From assembly GCA_964352785.1 (NCBI GenBank), contig CAYGTI010000001.1, positions 1 through 64,000 of the forward strand: a DNA stretch of 64,000 nt. The letters are read 5' to 3'. A program made the translations under genes and the position numbers. Below the pieces are notes generated by a model. It was not told the origin of the DNA. It did no database searches and saw only the letters and a list, made by a program, of their open reading frames with translations. Source of the stretch: JACOMS01 sp964352785 (GTDB lineage: Bacteria; Pseudomonadota; Alphaproteobacteria; Caulobacterales; Maricaulaceae). Every line of letters starts with the position of its first letter. The stretch's first letter is position 1. Below, one piece after another: positions 45,673 through 54,967 of this stretch.

Positions 45673-45707
45673 ATTTATATGAACGTTGCGTATCAAATAT
45701 GTGACAA
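45673..45707 (-). promoter_or_regulatory. Putative Pho box and -10 element of the pst operon
   Basis: On the minus strand, TTGTCAC-ATAT-TTGATAC (45707-45690) resembles the PhoB site CTGTCAT-N4-CTGTCAT. It is followed after 10 bp by TATAAAT (45679-45673). That spacing is what PhoB-dependent promoters use, where the box replaces the -35 element. The first heptamer is good, the second weak. Confidence 0.5.
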
Positions 45708-45741
45708 CAGCCTTTTCAATTACAAACAACGCCAGAGCCGC

Positions 45742-46863
45742 TTAAACCGACATCCCGGAATATTCCCAGCCAGATGCAAAGACGTTATGCGTTTTTAGAT
45801 AGGCCGCAATTTCATCCAAAGCGGGGTTTGCTTCGGGTATAAGCCTATCATAATGCTGCCAAACATGGGCTTGACCTCGCCAGATTTGCAATGTCACTGG
45901 CGACCCCGCACGTTTGGCTTTAACGCTGTAACGTAGCGCATCATCATAGAGCATTTCGGTGTTACTGACTTGAATAAGGGTTGGAGGTAAATCATGCATG
46001 GACGCATAAACAGGCGAGACAAGGGGGTTGGAGGGATTAATTTTTCCCATCATCCATAAAATCCAAAGCCGCAAGATGAGTGGCAATTTAGCGAGCGGTC
46101 CTAAAGCCTTTCCCAAAACAATATCCGAGCTTATATTATTACGCATAGACGGGTTTTGGGCCGTCGCATCCGTCACCGGAGACATAGCAATAGCCGCACT
46201 TGGCGGCCGAATCCCCTCATCCCGGGTCCAGTTTAAAAGCATAAGCGCAAGGTTTCCGCCGGCTGAATCCCCGGCCACGGCAAGGTGCAAAGCAGGTTCG
46301 GGACCGTCCGGACCATTTTCCAAAATCCATTTATAAGCGGCTTGGCAATCGTAAATACCGTCAATACGTTTATGTTCTGGACCTAAACGATAGTCCGGAG
46401 AGAATACGGCGCAACCCGTTCGCTGGGCGATATTGTCAGTTATCGGGCGATGGCTGATAGAACTGCCGAGCAAAAAGGCACCGCCATGCAGAAATAATAT
46501 GCGCTTTGAACTATCGCCGCCCTCAGGTATTGTCCATTCACCCGGAACGTCAAGACCAGCGGCGCGAACCGTTGCGAGTCTCATTTCACTTTTAAATTTG
46601 CGTGTTCGGCCCTGCACTTCATAACCTTTTCGGATATGCGCAATGGTTTGTTTAAAAGACGAGCCCTTGGGCGCAACGTAATGTTTGGCTAAAAACTCCG
46701 CCAGCGCGCCATAGCCGGGCGACCTATCCGCGCCGCCATCATAGAAAAATGACGGCTCTTGCGTTCCAAACTCAGACAGGTTCCGCCCGCGAAAATAAAA
46801 TAACGCAATCATTACAAAAAGGAGCACCGCAACCGAAACCAATAAGAGCGTATATGTCAGCAT
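45742..46863 (-). CDS. Alpha/beta hydrolase, hormone-sensitive-lipase-like esterase
   Basis: A 373-residue protein with an N-terminal membrane helix (about 1-22) and a family IV esterase core. The oxyanion motif HGGAFLLG is near 135, the nucleophile is Ser of GDSAGGNLAL near 205, the Asp lies near SNTEMLYDD and the His in GQAHVWQHY. Typical substrates are short-chain esters; the role here is unknown. The frame opens at 46896, but ATG 46863 follows AAAGGA and starts the membrane helix. It lies upstream of pst in the same direction, but the Pho box region separates them. Confidence 0.88.
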   Translation of the reverse strand: MLTYTLLLVSVAVLLFVMIALFYFRGRNLSEFGTQEPSFFYDGGADRSPGYGALAEFLAKHYVAPKGSSFKQTIAHIRKGYEVQGRTRKFKSEMRLATVRAAGLDVPGEWTIPEGGDSSKRILFLHGGAFLLGSSISHRPITDNIAQRTGCAVFSPDYRLGPEHKRIDGIYDCQAAYKWILENGPDGPEPALHLAVAGDSAGGNLALMLLNWTRDEGIRPPSAAIAMSPVTDATAQNPSMRNNISSDIVLGKALGPLAKLPLILRLWILWMMGKINPSNPLVSPVYASMHDLPPTLIQVSNTEMLYDDALRYSVKAKRAGSPVTLQIWRGQAHVWQHYDRLIPEANPALDEIAAYLKTHNVFASGWEYSGMSV

Positions 46864-46964
46864 ATTAATAAATCCTTTTGTCGTAAATTTTGCCAAGTAT
46901 ATTGGAAAACTCTGTCTTCCATACCCTTGTAAACAAGGTAATTAATGTTAAATGCAACATTTTC

Positions 46965-46994
46965 TTGACACTTTTATAACACTTCATGTAATAA
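46965..46994 (+). promoter_or_regulatory. Putative sigma-70-type promoter of the TPR gene
   Basis: Perfect TTGACA (46965-46970) and TAATAA (46989-46994), 18 bp apart, about 95 bp before the TPR start. A small palindrome CCTTGT/ACAAGG (46925-46938) lies just upstream and could bind a regulator. Confidence 0.55.
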
Positions 46995-47089
46995 AAGCGT
47001 CATAGAGGTTGGGTTAACGATGCGTATGCCAACGGCGCGCGTTTGCAGTCTAAAAATAAACGTTGGTGATGTTCACAAAGGAGATCACC

Positions 47090-47671
47090 ATGAAGAACAT
47101 AATATCCACACTAGTCCTTGCGGCTACATTCGGCGCAACAACGGCATATGCCGGAGAAATATTTGCCGACCATTCTGTCACGTCTGCTGTTCCTGGCGTG
47201 AGCACTGAAGCAGCGGGATATTTAAACATTTGCCTGACGTCTGACGTCGGGGTTGCTTCGAGCAAAGCCATCCGCGCTTGCACAAAGGCTTACAAGGCGT
47301 CGATCCCAAGTCACGCTGTCCGCTCCGACCTCTTGACCCGCAGAGGACTGTTATATCTATCGGCTGGCCGTTTTGACAAAGCCAGCAACGATTTTAAATC
47401 GGCAGCACGGCTTAATAAAGATAATGAGTTTGCAAATCTCTCAGAAGGATTTGCCGCTGTAATGCAAGAGGATTACACAAAAGCCGCAGCAAAGTTCAAA
47501 GATTGTACATCCAACAGCAGAGCTGCGCCTTTAGCTCTTTACGGCTTAGCCGTGACAAAGGAACTCTCAGGTGACAAGCTTGGCGCAGCCGCATACTACA
47601 AAGAAGCTGCAGACCTGCGCCCGGACTGGAAAACACCGCGCGCAGAGTTGGAGCGCCTCGCGACAGGTTAA
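47090..47671 (+). CDS. Secreted tetratricopeptide-repeat protein
   Basis: A 193-residue protein with a cleavable signal (about 1-20, ending TTAYAGE) and at least two TPR units (about 80-185: SDLLTRRGLLYLSAGRFDKASNDFKSAARLNKDNEF, continuing to YGLAVTKELSGDKLGAAAYYKEAADLRPDW). Two Cys near the N-terminal half (CLTSD, RACTKAY) may form a disulphide in the periplasm. The ATG follows a perfect AAAGGAGATC site. TPR proteins scaffold other proteins; no partner is shown. It lies between pst/esterase and the lipoprotein-TonB pair, and ends in a strong terminator. Confidence 0.82.
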   Translation: MKNIISTLVLAATFGATTAYAGEIFADHSVTSAVPGVSTEAAGYLNICLTSDVGVASSKAIRACTKAYKASIPSHAVRSDLLTRRGLLYLSAGRFDKASNDFKSAARLNKDNEFANLSEGFAAVMQEDYTKAAAKFKDCTSNSRAAPLALYGLAVTKELSGDKLGAAAYYKEAADLRPDWKTPRAELERLATG

Positions 47672-47698
47672 TTCTAACCGCGCGCAATTACGGCTTTT

Positions 47699-47725
47699 AA
47701 ACTGGCATTATGTGCCAGTTTTTTT
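47699..47725 (+). terminator. Rho-independent terminator after the TPR gene
   Basis: ACTGGCA/TGCCAGT stem with a five-base loop, extended by A-T pairs, then a run of T. It separates the TPR transcript from the lipoprotein gene. Confidence 0.85.
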
Positions 47726-47779
47726 ATGCCTTTATTTATGACACAATGATGACTTTAATGTCTCATATGTGCCGTATTT

Positions 47780-47835
47780 CTGTCATCAACCTTTAAACTT
47801 TTTGACACAAATACATTACGACCCTGTCATATTAG
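47780..47835 (+). promoter_or_regulatory. Putative Pho-type heptamers and promoter before the lipoprotein gene
   Basis: Two perfect CTGTCAT heptamers lie at 47780-47786 and 47824-47830. The first is followed at the canonical four-base spacing by a weaker CTTTAAA (47791-47797). A perfect TTGACA is at 47802-47807. The second half of a true Pho box is degenerate and no -10 at the PhoB spacing is clear, so regulation by PhoB is suggestive only. Confidence 0.4.
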
Positions 47836-47927
47836 AATGTCAAATGACCGCCAAATGCAAAACCACTGACGTGTGATTCACTCAGCTGGTTTCGTAACAG
47901 GTTGATTATTAGCGGTGAGGGATCCCC

Positions 47928-50702
47928 ATGACATTATCTTTAAGACATATTTTACTAGCATCTGCGGCTGGCTTAACCTTAGTCGCCTGCGGCGGCGGAA
48001 GCACGTCGTCACCCGGCAGCACAGCATCAGTCGTTATTAACCCACCGACGACCGGGGGCGGCACTACAAATGCAGACGTCGATTTGGTTCCAAGTGATAC
48101 ATGTCCAACGGGTACGTTGCTTGAAACGATTACAAACACAGCGGGTACTGTCCAAGCTTGTACAATCACAGGTGAGATCACCACGAACATTACGCTTGAT
48201 GCTCTGAACGGTTATGCTCTTGATGGCGCTGTCTTTATCGGAAATGGCAATGGAGCAAATGGTTCGCTGACTATTCCGGCGGGCACAACGCTTTTCGGTA
48301 AATCCGGCGAAGATTACTTGGTTGTTTCCAGAGGTTCACGCATCAATGCACTTGGTAGTAGTACGGAACCCGTCATCCTGACATCCATCCAAGACGTACA
48401 GGGCACCGTTGACCCTCTGGTTGATCGCGGTCAATGGGGCGGTCTTGTTATTAACGGCTTCGCACCAATTAACGATTGTATCGATTCAACTGCTGCAGGG
48501 GGCTCAGCGGCATGTGAGAAGTCAGGCGAAGGATCATCAGGTCTGTTTGGCGGGGATATTCCTACCGATAATTCCGGAACGCTTCAGTACATGCAGGTAA
48601 AATACGCCGGCAACTTAATTAACGATCAAGATGAGCTGAACGGAATTGCTTTCCAAGGCGTTGGTTCAGGCACGACCTGTAACAATATTCAAGTTCATAA
48701 CAATGCTGATGACGGCGTCGAGTTTTTTGGCGGTAGCGTCCAATGTAATTACTTGGTTTTAACCGGTATTGGCGACGACAGCATCGACTGGACTGATGGC
48801 TGGCAAGGCGGAGTTCAGCACGCCTTGGTTATACAGGCATCAGACGCCGGTGATCGCGGTATCGAAGGTGATAACCGCGGTGGAGACACTGGCAACCGTG
48901 ATGCAATGCCGCGGTCCAACCCGACAATTGCTAACTTTACATTTGTTGGCACAAGCGGAAATGATACAGGTATCGTGGTGCGTGCGGGCACGGACGCTAA
49001 GCTCTGTAATGGCATTGTTACAGGCTATGGCGACGCCGGTTTTGATATCGATGAGGACGCCACAATAGCGCGCGCCCAAAACGGAACACTTACAATCGAA
49101 TCGACATTTTTTGATAATAATGACAATGTCGAAAGTGGCGACAGTAGCGAAACTTTCGACACGGAGGCCTTTGTTAATGCAAGCGGTAAAAACAATGTCC
49201 AAGGAACAAACTCTCTTGCTGATTTAGTCTTCCCAGGCACAGCAGAAAATAACGTTACAGCCTGTGATTTATCAGGCGATAACGGATTTGATAACGTAAG
49301 TTATATTGGTGCCTTTGGCCCAACAGAAACACTTGCCAGCAACTGGGCGTCTGGATGGACATTTGGTGTGACAGAAACCCCAACATCATGTCCCGCAGGA
49401 ACATTAACAACAGGCGACGTTGTTAGCGGCAAGGGTATCTGTTCATTGTCAGGCACAATCACAAGCAATGTCAGACTTAATAACAACTTTGTTTATGCCA
49501 TTGAAGGCGCTGTATTCGTTGGTGAAGATATTGGCGGAGATGGTGCTGCGCCGAGCACAACAGCCGCGTCGACCATTCTAACGATTGATCCTGGAACAGA
49601 ACTTTTCGGGGAAACCGGTGAAGATTATATCGTCGTTACGCGCGGCTCTCAAATTCGTTCAAACGGGACAGCCACAGCGCCTGTCAACATGACAAGCCGT
49701 GACGAAATATTTGGGACAGAAAATGCGGCGACTGACCGGGCTAAATGGGGCGGATTGGTCATTAACGGACGGGCGCCTATCAATGACTGTATTGACGGAA
49801 CGGCCGTTGGCGGCTCCGCAGGTTGCGAGAAATCCGGTGAAGGTTCATCAGGATTGTTTGGCGGTAATGTTTCTGACGATAATAGTGGCAACCTCTTCTA
49901 CACACGCGTCTCGTATGCTGGTAATTTGATCAATGATAATGACGAGTTAAACGGTATCGCCTTCCAAGGCGTGGGGTCAGGAACCACTGTTGACTACATT
50001 CAGGTTCACAATAATGCGGATGATGGCGTTGAATTCTTCGGCGGAACGGTCAATGCCAAACATGTTGTTTTAACAGGTAATGGCGATGATAGCCTTGATT
50101 GGACAGATGGCTGGGTTGGAAACATTCAATACCTTATCGTACGCCAAGCTACGGACGCAGGTGACCGCGCGATTGAAGCTGATAACCGCGGTGGAGACAC
50201 AGGCAACCGTGATGCCTTACCAAGGTCTTTCCCGACGATTTCGAACTTCACGCTCATCGGTCAAACAACGACTGATACAGGCATTGTCGTTCGCGCGGGT
50301 ACAGCAGGGACATTCCGCAATGGGATTATTACCGGATTTGGAGACGCAGGTATTGATATTGATGAGGATGCAACGGCAACTCAAGCAACCATGGGTAACT
50401 TGACGTTCGACAGTCTCTATCTTGTAGACAATAAAGACAATCTCGAATCTGATGGCGATAGCGGAGATGCGGCGCTGGCTGCGGCTTTCGCAGCCGGTGG
50501 AAGTAATGTCGACGGCGATGCACAAACACCAGCTCAAGACAGCACACTGACAACGTTTATACCCGGCGTAAATGAAAATGCCATAACGGCAACAGATGCA
50601 TCAGCACTTGATCCATTCTTTGACAATACGAGCTATGTTGGTGCCGTCGAGAATGCGTCTGATACTTGGTATCAAGGCTGGACGATCCTCGTCGATCAAT
50701 AA
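47928..50702 (+). CDS. Large lipoprotein with two tandem homologous beta-helix-like halves
   Basis: A 924-residue protein with signal and lipobox LVAC (Cys21), then a Gly/Ser-rich tether. Residues about 65-470 and 485-920 are two copies of one module. Both copies share the blocks GRQWGGLVINGFAPINDC or its variant, CEKSGEGSSGLFGG, the IAFQGVGSGTT block, VHNNADDGVEFFGG, GDDS(I/L)DWTDGW and DNRGGDTGNRDA(M/L)PRS. The repeats of short strands with Asp/Asn-rich turns suggest a right-handed beta-helix and possibly Ca2+ sites. I do not know a characterised homologue, though such proteins are typically surface or secreted. The TonB receptor follows after 139 bp with a hairpin between. Phosphate-starvation control is possible (see the heptamers upstream). 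Confidence 0.85.
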   Translation: MTLSLRHILLASAAGLTLVACGGGSTSSPGSTASVVINPPTTGGGTTNADVDLVPSDTCPTGTLLETITNTAGTVQACTITGEITTNITLDALNGYALDGAVFIGNGNGANGSLTIPAGTTLFGKSGEDYLVVSRGSRINALGSSTEPVILTSIQDVQGTVDPLVDRGQWGGLVINGFAPINDCIDSTAAGGSAACEKSGEGSSGLFGGDIPTDNSGTLQYMQVKYAGNLINDQDELNGIAFQGVGSGTTCNNIQVHNNADDGVEFFGGSVQCNYLVLTGIGDDSIDWTDGWQGGVQHALVIQASDAGDRGIEGDNRGGDTGNRDAMPRSNPTIANFTFVGTSGNDTGIVVRAGTDAKLCNGIVTGYGDAGFDIDEDATIARAQNGTLTIESTFFDNNDNVESGDSSETFDTEAFVNASGKNNVQGTNSLADLVFPGTAENNVTACDLSGDNGFDNVSYIGAFGPTETLASNWASGWTFGVTETPTSCPAGTLTTGDVVSGKGICSLSGTITSNVRLNNNFVYAIEGAVFVGEDIGGDGAAPSTTAASTILTIDPGTELFGETGEDYIVVTRGSQIRSNGTATAPVNMTSRDEIFGTENAATDRAKWGGLVINGRAPINDCIDGTAVGGSAGCEKSGEGSSGLFGGNVSDDNSGNLFYTRVSYAGNLINDNDELNGIAFQGVGSGTTVDYIQVHNNADDGVEFFGGTVNAKHVVLTGNGDDSLDWTDGWVGNIQYLIVRQATDAGDRAIEADNRGGDTGNRDALPRSFPTISNFTLIGQTTTDTGIVVRAGTAGTFRNGIITGFGDAGIDIDEDATATQATMGNLTFDSLYLVDNKDNLESDGDSGDAALAAAFAAGGSNVDGDAQTPAQDSTLTTFIPGVNENAITATDASALDPFFDNTSYVGAVENASDTWYQGWTILVDQ

Positions 50703-50776
50703 GTTATTTGCGAGAGGTAAGGTTTTCCCCGGCTTCTCGCGCCCTTCGACCATCTACCAGGAAACTGGCGGGTGCA

Positions 50777-50808
50777 GGGCCGGTGATTACTAACCTCGTC
50801 ATCGGCCC
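50777..50808 (+). other. Hairpin between lipoprotein and TonB receptor genes
   Basis: Arms GGGCCGGTGA (50777-50786) and TCATCGGCCC (50799-50808) pair over 10 bp with one G-U wobble and a 12-base loop. No T-run follows. Its position inside a presumed operon suggests mRNA processing, or partial attenuation giving more lipoprotein than receptor. Confidence 0.5.
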
Positions 50809-50841
50809 GCCTCTCAATTTGAAAAAGTCTGGACCTATATC

Positions 50842-53448
50842 ATGTTACCTAAACTTAAAACCCGGCTCTCAGTTCTGCTCTTATCCACAGCATTGACAAC
50901 GTCAGCCACTTACGCACAAGACGTAGAACAAGGCACTGCAACGACTGATGAAGTCGTCTCAACAGGCGTTTTCATCCCGAACGAAAAACGCATTACGTCA
51001 GAAATCACAAGCGTTTTGGGTGAAGAAATTTTTGCAACAACCGGTGCCGGAGACATAGCCGCAGCTCTGACTCGCGTAACAGGCCTTTCCCTTAGCCAAG
51101 GGAAATTTGTGATTGTTCGGGGGTTGAACGAGCGCTATTCTTCAGCAACGCTGAATGGCTCTCCCCTGCCTTCCCCCGAACCTTTGCGCCGGGTTGCACC
51201 ATTGGATCTGTTTCCCACATCTGTGTTATCGGACGTTGTTGTACAAAAAACATTTAGCCCTGAATTTTCAGGTGAATTTGGCGGTGGCGCCATTCAAATG
51301 TCCACAAAAGGTCTTCCAGATGAAGCCTTCCTAGATCTCTCAATTTCTGGCAGCGTGAATACAGAAACAACCAACAAAGAAGGGTTTGTTTACGGCGGTT
51401 CGGACAGTGACTGGACGGGTTTTGATGACGGCTTACGTGACCTTCCGCAACTTGATGCTAGCGGTGTACCAGTCGGGAACTTCGAGAGTTTTAACACATT
51501 GATTATAGATGAACTCGAAGGCATCCCCGGGGACATTGGTGGGCGCATAACAGCCGGGAACCGTTACGACCTAGATAATGGTGGTTCTATAGGTATTCTA
51601 GGTACTCTTGGCTATTCGAATGAATGGGAAACACGCCGCGGGGCTGATAATACAGCGATTATTGATGCCGGAGCAATCCGTATCTCAGATGAGTTCCTAA
51701 AAATCAGTACTGAAAACGAAATCTCGCTTAACGGCATGCTGACCGTTGGATATGAAATTGATGACAACAATACGGTTCAAGCTATTGGCCTTATGACACG
51801 TCAATCCAGCGCAGAGGCGCGCGTACTTGATGGTTTCCAAGGACAAGAAGGGCGTTTTCTTCGCCAAGATTTTACCGAATGGTTTGAGCGCGAAGTTTAT
51901 ATGGGACAGCTTTTAGGTGAGCACTATTTTCCAAATATGAGTGACGCAGAGCTAACTTGGCGTGCGTCTTACGCTCAAGCGGGCCGCGATGCACCTTATG
52001 AACGCCGTGTCAACTACGAGGACTTTCAAAATGGTCAAGGCTACCAGTTTCAGTGGAATAGACTTGGAACAGCTAATGCTCTCAAATTTTCAACATTGGA
52101 TGATGAAAGCCTAGATTTTGGTGTCGACTTCGTACTTCCAACTGAAGTGTCAGGACGTTCTGTTGAGCTCAAAGTTGGCGGTGCGTATCTCGACAAAACA
52201 CGAGATACAGAACAAGCTGGTTTCAGATATGTCGGCTCAGTTGCTCCGGAGCTCCGCAACAGCCGCATAGATACAATTTTCTCTGACACAGTCATTGCCG
52301 CGGGCGACATTCAAATAGACCGCACAGGCACGACAGGCTTTCCCGATCTCGCCACATCTGGCTTGGAAACTATTGGCGCGTATGCTGGCGCTGACATCGA
52401 ATACTCAGAGTTTGTTAGACTTGCCTTTGGTGTCCGTTATGAAGAATCCGAGCAAACAACAACGACAGCCCGGTCAACTGTCGACAATAGCGAGTTCAGC
52501 TTTGATCCCCTCAAAGAAGACTTCCTACTTCCGTCTGCGACTGCAACGTTCACGTTCATGGACAATTTGCAACTGCGATTAGCTGCATCTCAAACAATTA
52601 ATCGCCCGCAGTTCCGGGAGCTCACTCCGTCGCGTTTCAATAATACGGAAACGGATGAAGAGTTTGTCGGAAACCCATTCTTGACAAACTCTAAAAGCAC
52701 AAACCTTGATGCCCGGCTTGAATGGTATTTCGCATCCAATCAATTCTTCACAGTCGGCGGTTTTTACAAAGACTTAACAGACCCTATTGAGGAGTTCACG
52801 CTTCCGCTTGGAGCGGAAGTCGTCAACTCTTTTGTTAACGCTCCAAGCGCCGAATTATATGGCCTGGAAGTAGAGTTTGAAAAAAAATGGGCCTTCGACG
52901 AATTTGGCCTAACCAGTGATTTTTTTGCGAGCAAAGACTTCATTATCCGTTCGAACTACACCTACTCAGATTCAAGTGTGAGCGCAGACGGTAACGTGTT
53001 AATTGTGACGCCGCCTGCGGGCAACTCCACTACATTTACGCCTGTTGGCGGAGCCGGCGGTATTTCCGCAGCGGGTCTGTACGTTGATGGACGCAAGCTA
53101 CAGGGGCAATCTGCCCACCTTGCTAATTTGCAAATCGGAGTTGAGGATTATGAGAAAGGCTATGAAGCCACACTTTTACTGAACTATTCCTCAGAACGTA
53201 TCCGATCCGTCGGTGGGAGCGCAGGACGTGTCATTCCAGATGTCATTGAGCAACTGCCTATCTCTTTGGATTTTGTCGTCAATTATGACTTTCAGCTTCG
53301 CGGCGGTGATTACGAGCTTGGCCTGAAGGTTCAGAACATACTTGGTCAAGGTTATGAGGCCACACAGTCTTTTGGCGGAGATACAGTTATTGTCGATGAT
53401 TACGACCTTGGGACCACCTTCGCTGCGAGCCTGAAACGTAAGTTCTAG
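50842..53448 (+). CDS. TonB-dependent outer-membrane receptor paired with the duplicated lipoprotein
   Basis: An 868-residue receptor with signal peptide ending TYAQ, a TonB-box-like DEVVSTG (about 34), a plug (about 55-165: VIVRGLNERYSSATLNGSPLPSPEP, VVVQKTFSPEFSGEFGGGAIQM) and a beta-barrel ending in FAASLKRKF, with terminal Phe. The RGLNERY/LPSPEPLRR plug is a distinct subgroup of TonB receptors. It is the second gene after the duplicated lipoprotein, so the lipoprotein may be a surface substrate-binding lid or processing partner, as in other receptor-lipoprotein pairs. The substrate is unknown; proximity to pst makes a phosphorus compound one possibility, which is inference only. Confidence 0.9.
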   Translation: MLPKLKTRLSVLLLSTALTTSATYAQDVEQGTATTDEVVSTGVFIPNEKRITSEITSVLGEEIFATTGAGDIAAALTRVTGLSLSQGKFVIVRGLNERYSSATLNGSPLPSPEPLRRVAPLDLFPTSVLSDVVVQKTFSPEFSGEFGGGAIQMSTKGLPDEAFLDLSISGSVNTETTNKEGFVYGGSDSDWTGFDDGLRDLPQLDASGVPVGNFESFNTLIIDELEGIPGDIGGRITAGNRYDLDNGGSIGILGTLGYSNEWETRRGADNTAIIDAGAIRISDEFLKISTENEISLNGMLTVGYEIDDNNTVQAIGLMTRQSSAEARVLDGFQGQEGRFLRQDFTEWFEREVYMGQLLGEHYFPNMSDAELTWRASYAQAGRDAPYERRVNYEDFQNGQGYQFQWNRLGTANALKFSTLDDESLDFGVDFVLPTEVSGRSVELKVGGAYLDKTRDTEQAGFRYVGSVAPELRNSRIDTIFSDTVIAAGDIQIDRTGTTGFPDLATSGLETIGAYAGADIEYSEFVRLAFGVRYEESEQTTTTARSTVDNSEFSFDPLKEDFLLPSATATFTFMDNLQLRLAASQTINRPQFRELTPSRFNNTETDEEFVGNPFLTNSKSTNLDARLEWYFASNQFFTVGGFYKDLTDPIEEFTLPLGAEVVNSFVNAPSAELYGLEVEFEKKWAFDEFGLTSDFFASKDFIIRSNYTYSDSSVSADGNVLIVTPPAGNSTTFTPVGGAGGISAAGLYVDGRKLQGQSAHLANLQIGVEDYEKGYEATLLLNYSSERIRSVGGSAGRVIPDVIEQLPISLDFVVNYDFQLRGGDYELGLKVQNILGQGYEATQSFGGDTVIVDDYDLGTTFAASLKRKF

Positions 53449-53527
53449 TCTGAGCGCGATAAGCGTTGGCCCTAAGCCACATGTTTGGTGAGAATTTGTT
53501 TCAAATCTTTTATATTTTCTTGCAAAT

Positions 53528-54419
53528 TTAATCCGATGTCTTTGGGCTAATGGTTATAGACAGACTCGCTGTAGTCGTTTCACCCGCATGCAAAGCAGGC
53601 ATCGGGCTCGTGCCCGGCTTATGCTGCCCGCCAAGCGCATTGCTCATATGATTAACAGGTTCAAAGCAGAAAAAGTCCTCATTCGCAGGAACATAAAGCA
53701 CAGCATGAGTGAGGCCTTTATCAGCATCTATCAATAAATCTGGGTCTTCCTTGTTCGTTGATATAAAGGCCTTGCCATCAAAGCCAACAAAACAATTATC
53801 GACAGATAACCCCCGAAAAGCCTGACCGTTATGAAAGTTCCAATCCTCCGGCAGTTGTGATATTTTTTCAGGCAGTGCGTCATAATCATTCATCCACACG
53901 CTACGGCTGAAAAACCGGAGTGAAGATTGCAGTCTATTAGGAAAATAGGGATGAAAACCCAAACCAGCGGGCATCTGCCTGTTGCTCATATTTTTCAATC
54001 TTAGTGTTAATCTTAATCGATTACCCGTCAGATCAATACATTGAACCGCACGAAATGCCCAAGGCCATTGTCCCGGCTTATGTTGATATGACATGATGCA
54101 CCGCGCACGGCTTGCTTCTATGACGTCCCAAGCCGCCAGCCAGCCAGCCAAATCCATGCAAGGGATGTTTTTCATTCCGGTGAGTAGGTGATAAAGATAC
54201 CGCTTCCTCATCCCATGTAAATATACCGTCTTTGATACGGTTCGAAAATGACACGAGCGGAAAATACGAGGTTAATACAGGGTCGCGCAACCGTTTCCAT
54301 GACGCGTCCCCAGGCTTTAATATATCGGAACTCCTATACTGACACCTAAGAATACAAGCGCCGTATTGGGGCGAAACAAGCACATCCCAGTCATCTGTTT
54401 TAAGGGTGATAAAATCCAT
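53528..54419 (-). pseudogene. Aldose 1-epimerase-like, frameshifted by a 4-bp repeat expansion
   Basis: Two overlapping frames together make one galactose mutarotase-like protein of about 295 residues. The N-terminal frame reads to HPLHGFGWLA, then goes out of frame; the other frame continues AAWDVIEASRARCIMSY. Between them is a GGCT repeat (three units on the minus strand, plus-strand 54138-54149). Removing one unit restores GFGWLAAWDV exactly, so a slippage insertion broke the gene. The catalytic His (GFHPYFP) and Glu (CFEPVNHMSN) regions remain intact downstream. It may be a pseudogene, a phase-variable gene or an assembly error. Function when intact: interconversion of sugar anomers. Confidence 0.85.
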
Positions 54420-54826
54420 CGTTTATATGCATCAAACCTTTGAGATCGACTCACCAAAAATGGTAATTTACAGCGTTATATTTCATGGAACCAAGTTAGC
54501 CGCGATACCTTTATCGGTTTTACCTTTAGGTGGAAATAATTAAAACAAGGCATCCCTATCCAATCAGCAGACCAATCGAAATGAACATACCGCCGCGCGC
54601 TGTGATCTTTTTCAGAGGAAGCCTATGCCATTTTGAAAGCTCCATTAACACATGTAACTGAAGTTATAATCTCGGACATTTTGGTGTAAAAAATTATCAT
54701 GGCAGATAAATATTTATGATGTCTATTCAAGCATCATTGGCAACAACGTCAAACGTCCAGCCTATTTTTGGCCGGGCGTCGTAGGATACCAGGTAAATAT
54801 TTTGAAAAACTTAGATAAAAACAACA
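54420..54826. other. Intergenic stretch without an assignable gene
   Basis: AT-rich, with no convincing gene. A 29-codon minus-strand frame (54556-54645) with a short hydrophobic end is present but lacks a ribosome site. No terminators or clear repeats are visible between the epimerase remnant and tRNA-Leu. Confidence 0.4.
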
Positions 54827-54911
54827 TGGTACGGGTGAGAAGACTCGAACTTCCACATCTCTCGATACCAGAACCTAAATCTGGCGCGTCTACCAATTCC
54901 GCCACACCCGC
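54827..54911 (-). tRNA. tRNA-Leu (anticodon TAG)
   Basis: A class II tRNA on the minus strand. Acceptor arms are GCGGGTG and CACCCGT, the anticodon stem is CCAGA/TCTGG with loop TTTAGGT and anticodon TAG, followed by a long variable arm and T-loop GTTCGAGTC. The discriminator is A and CCA is encoded. The length of 85 nt is normal for leucine. Confidence 0.95.
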
Positions 54912-54967
54912 ACGATATGATTGGTGTGGGGCACTTGCCCTTATTTTAGAGCTGCGTCAAGCACTTA

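Noticed and set aside
54556..54645. A 29-codon minus-strand frame with a short hydrophobic end between the epimerase remnant and tRNA-Leu
   Set aside because: No ribosome site, very short, and no recognisable family; chance is a fair explanation.
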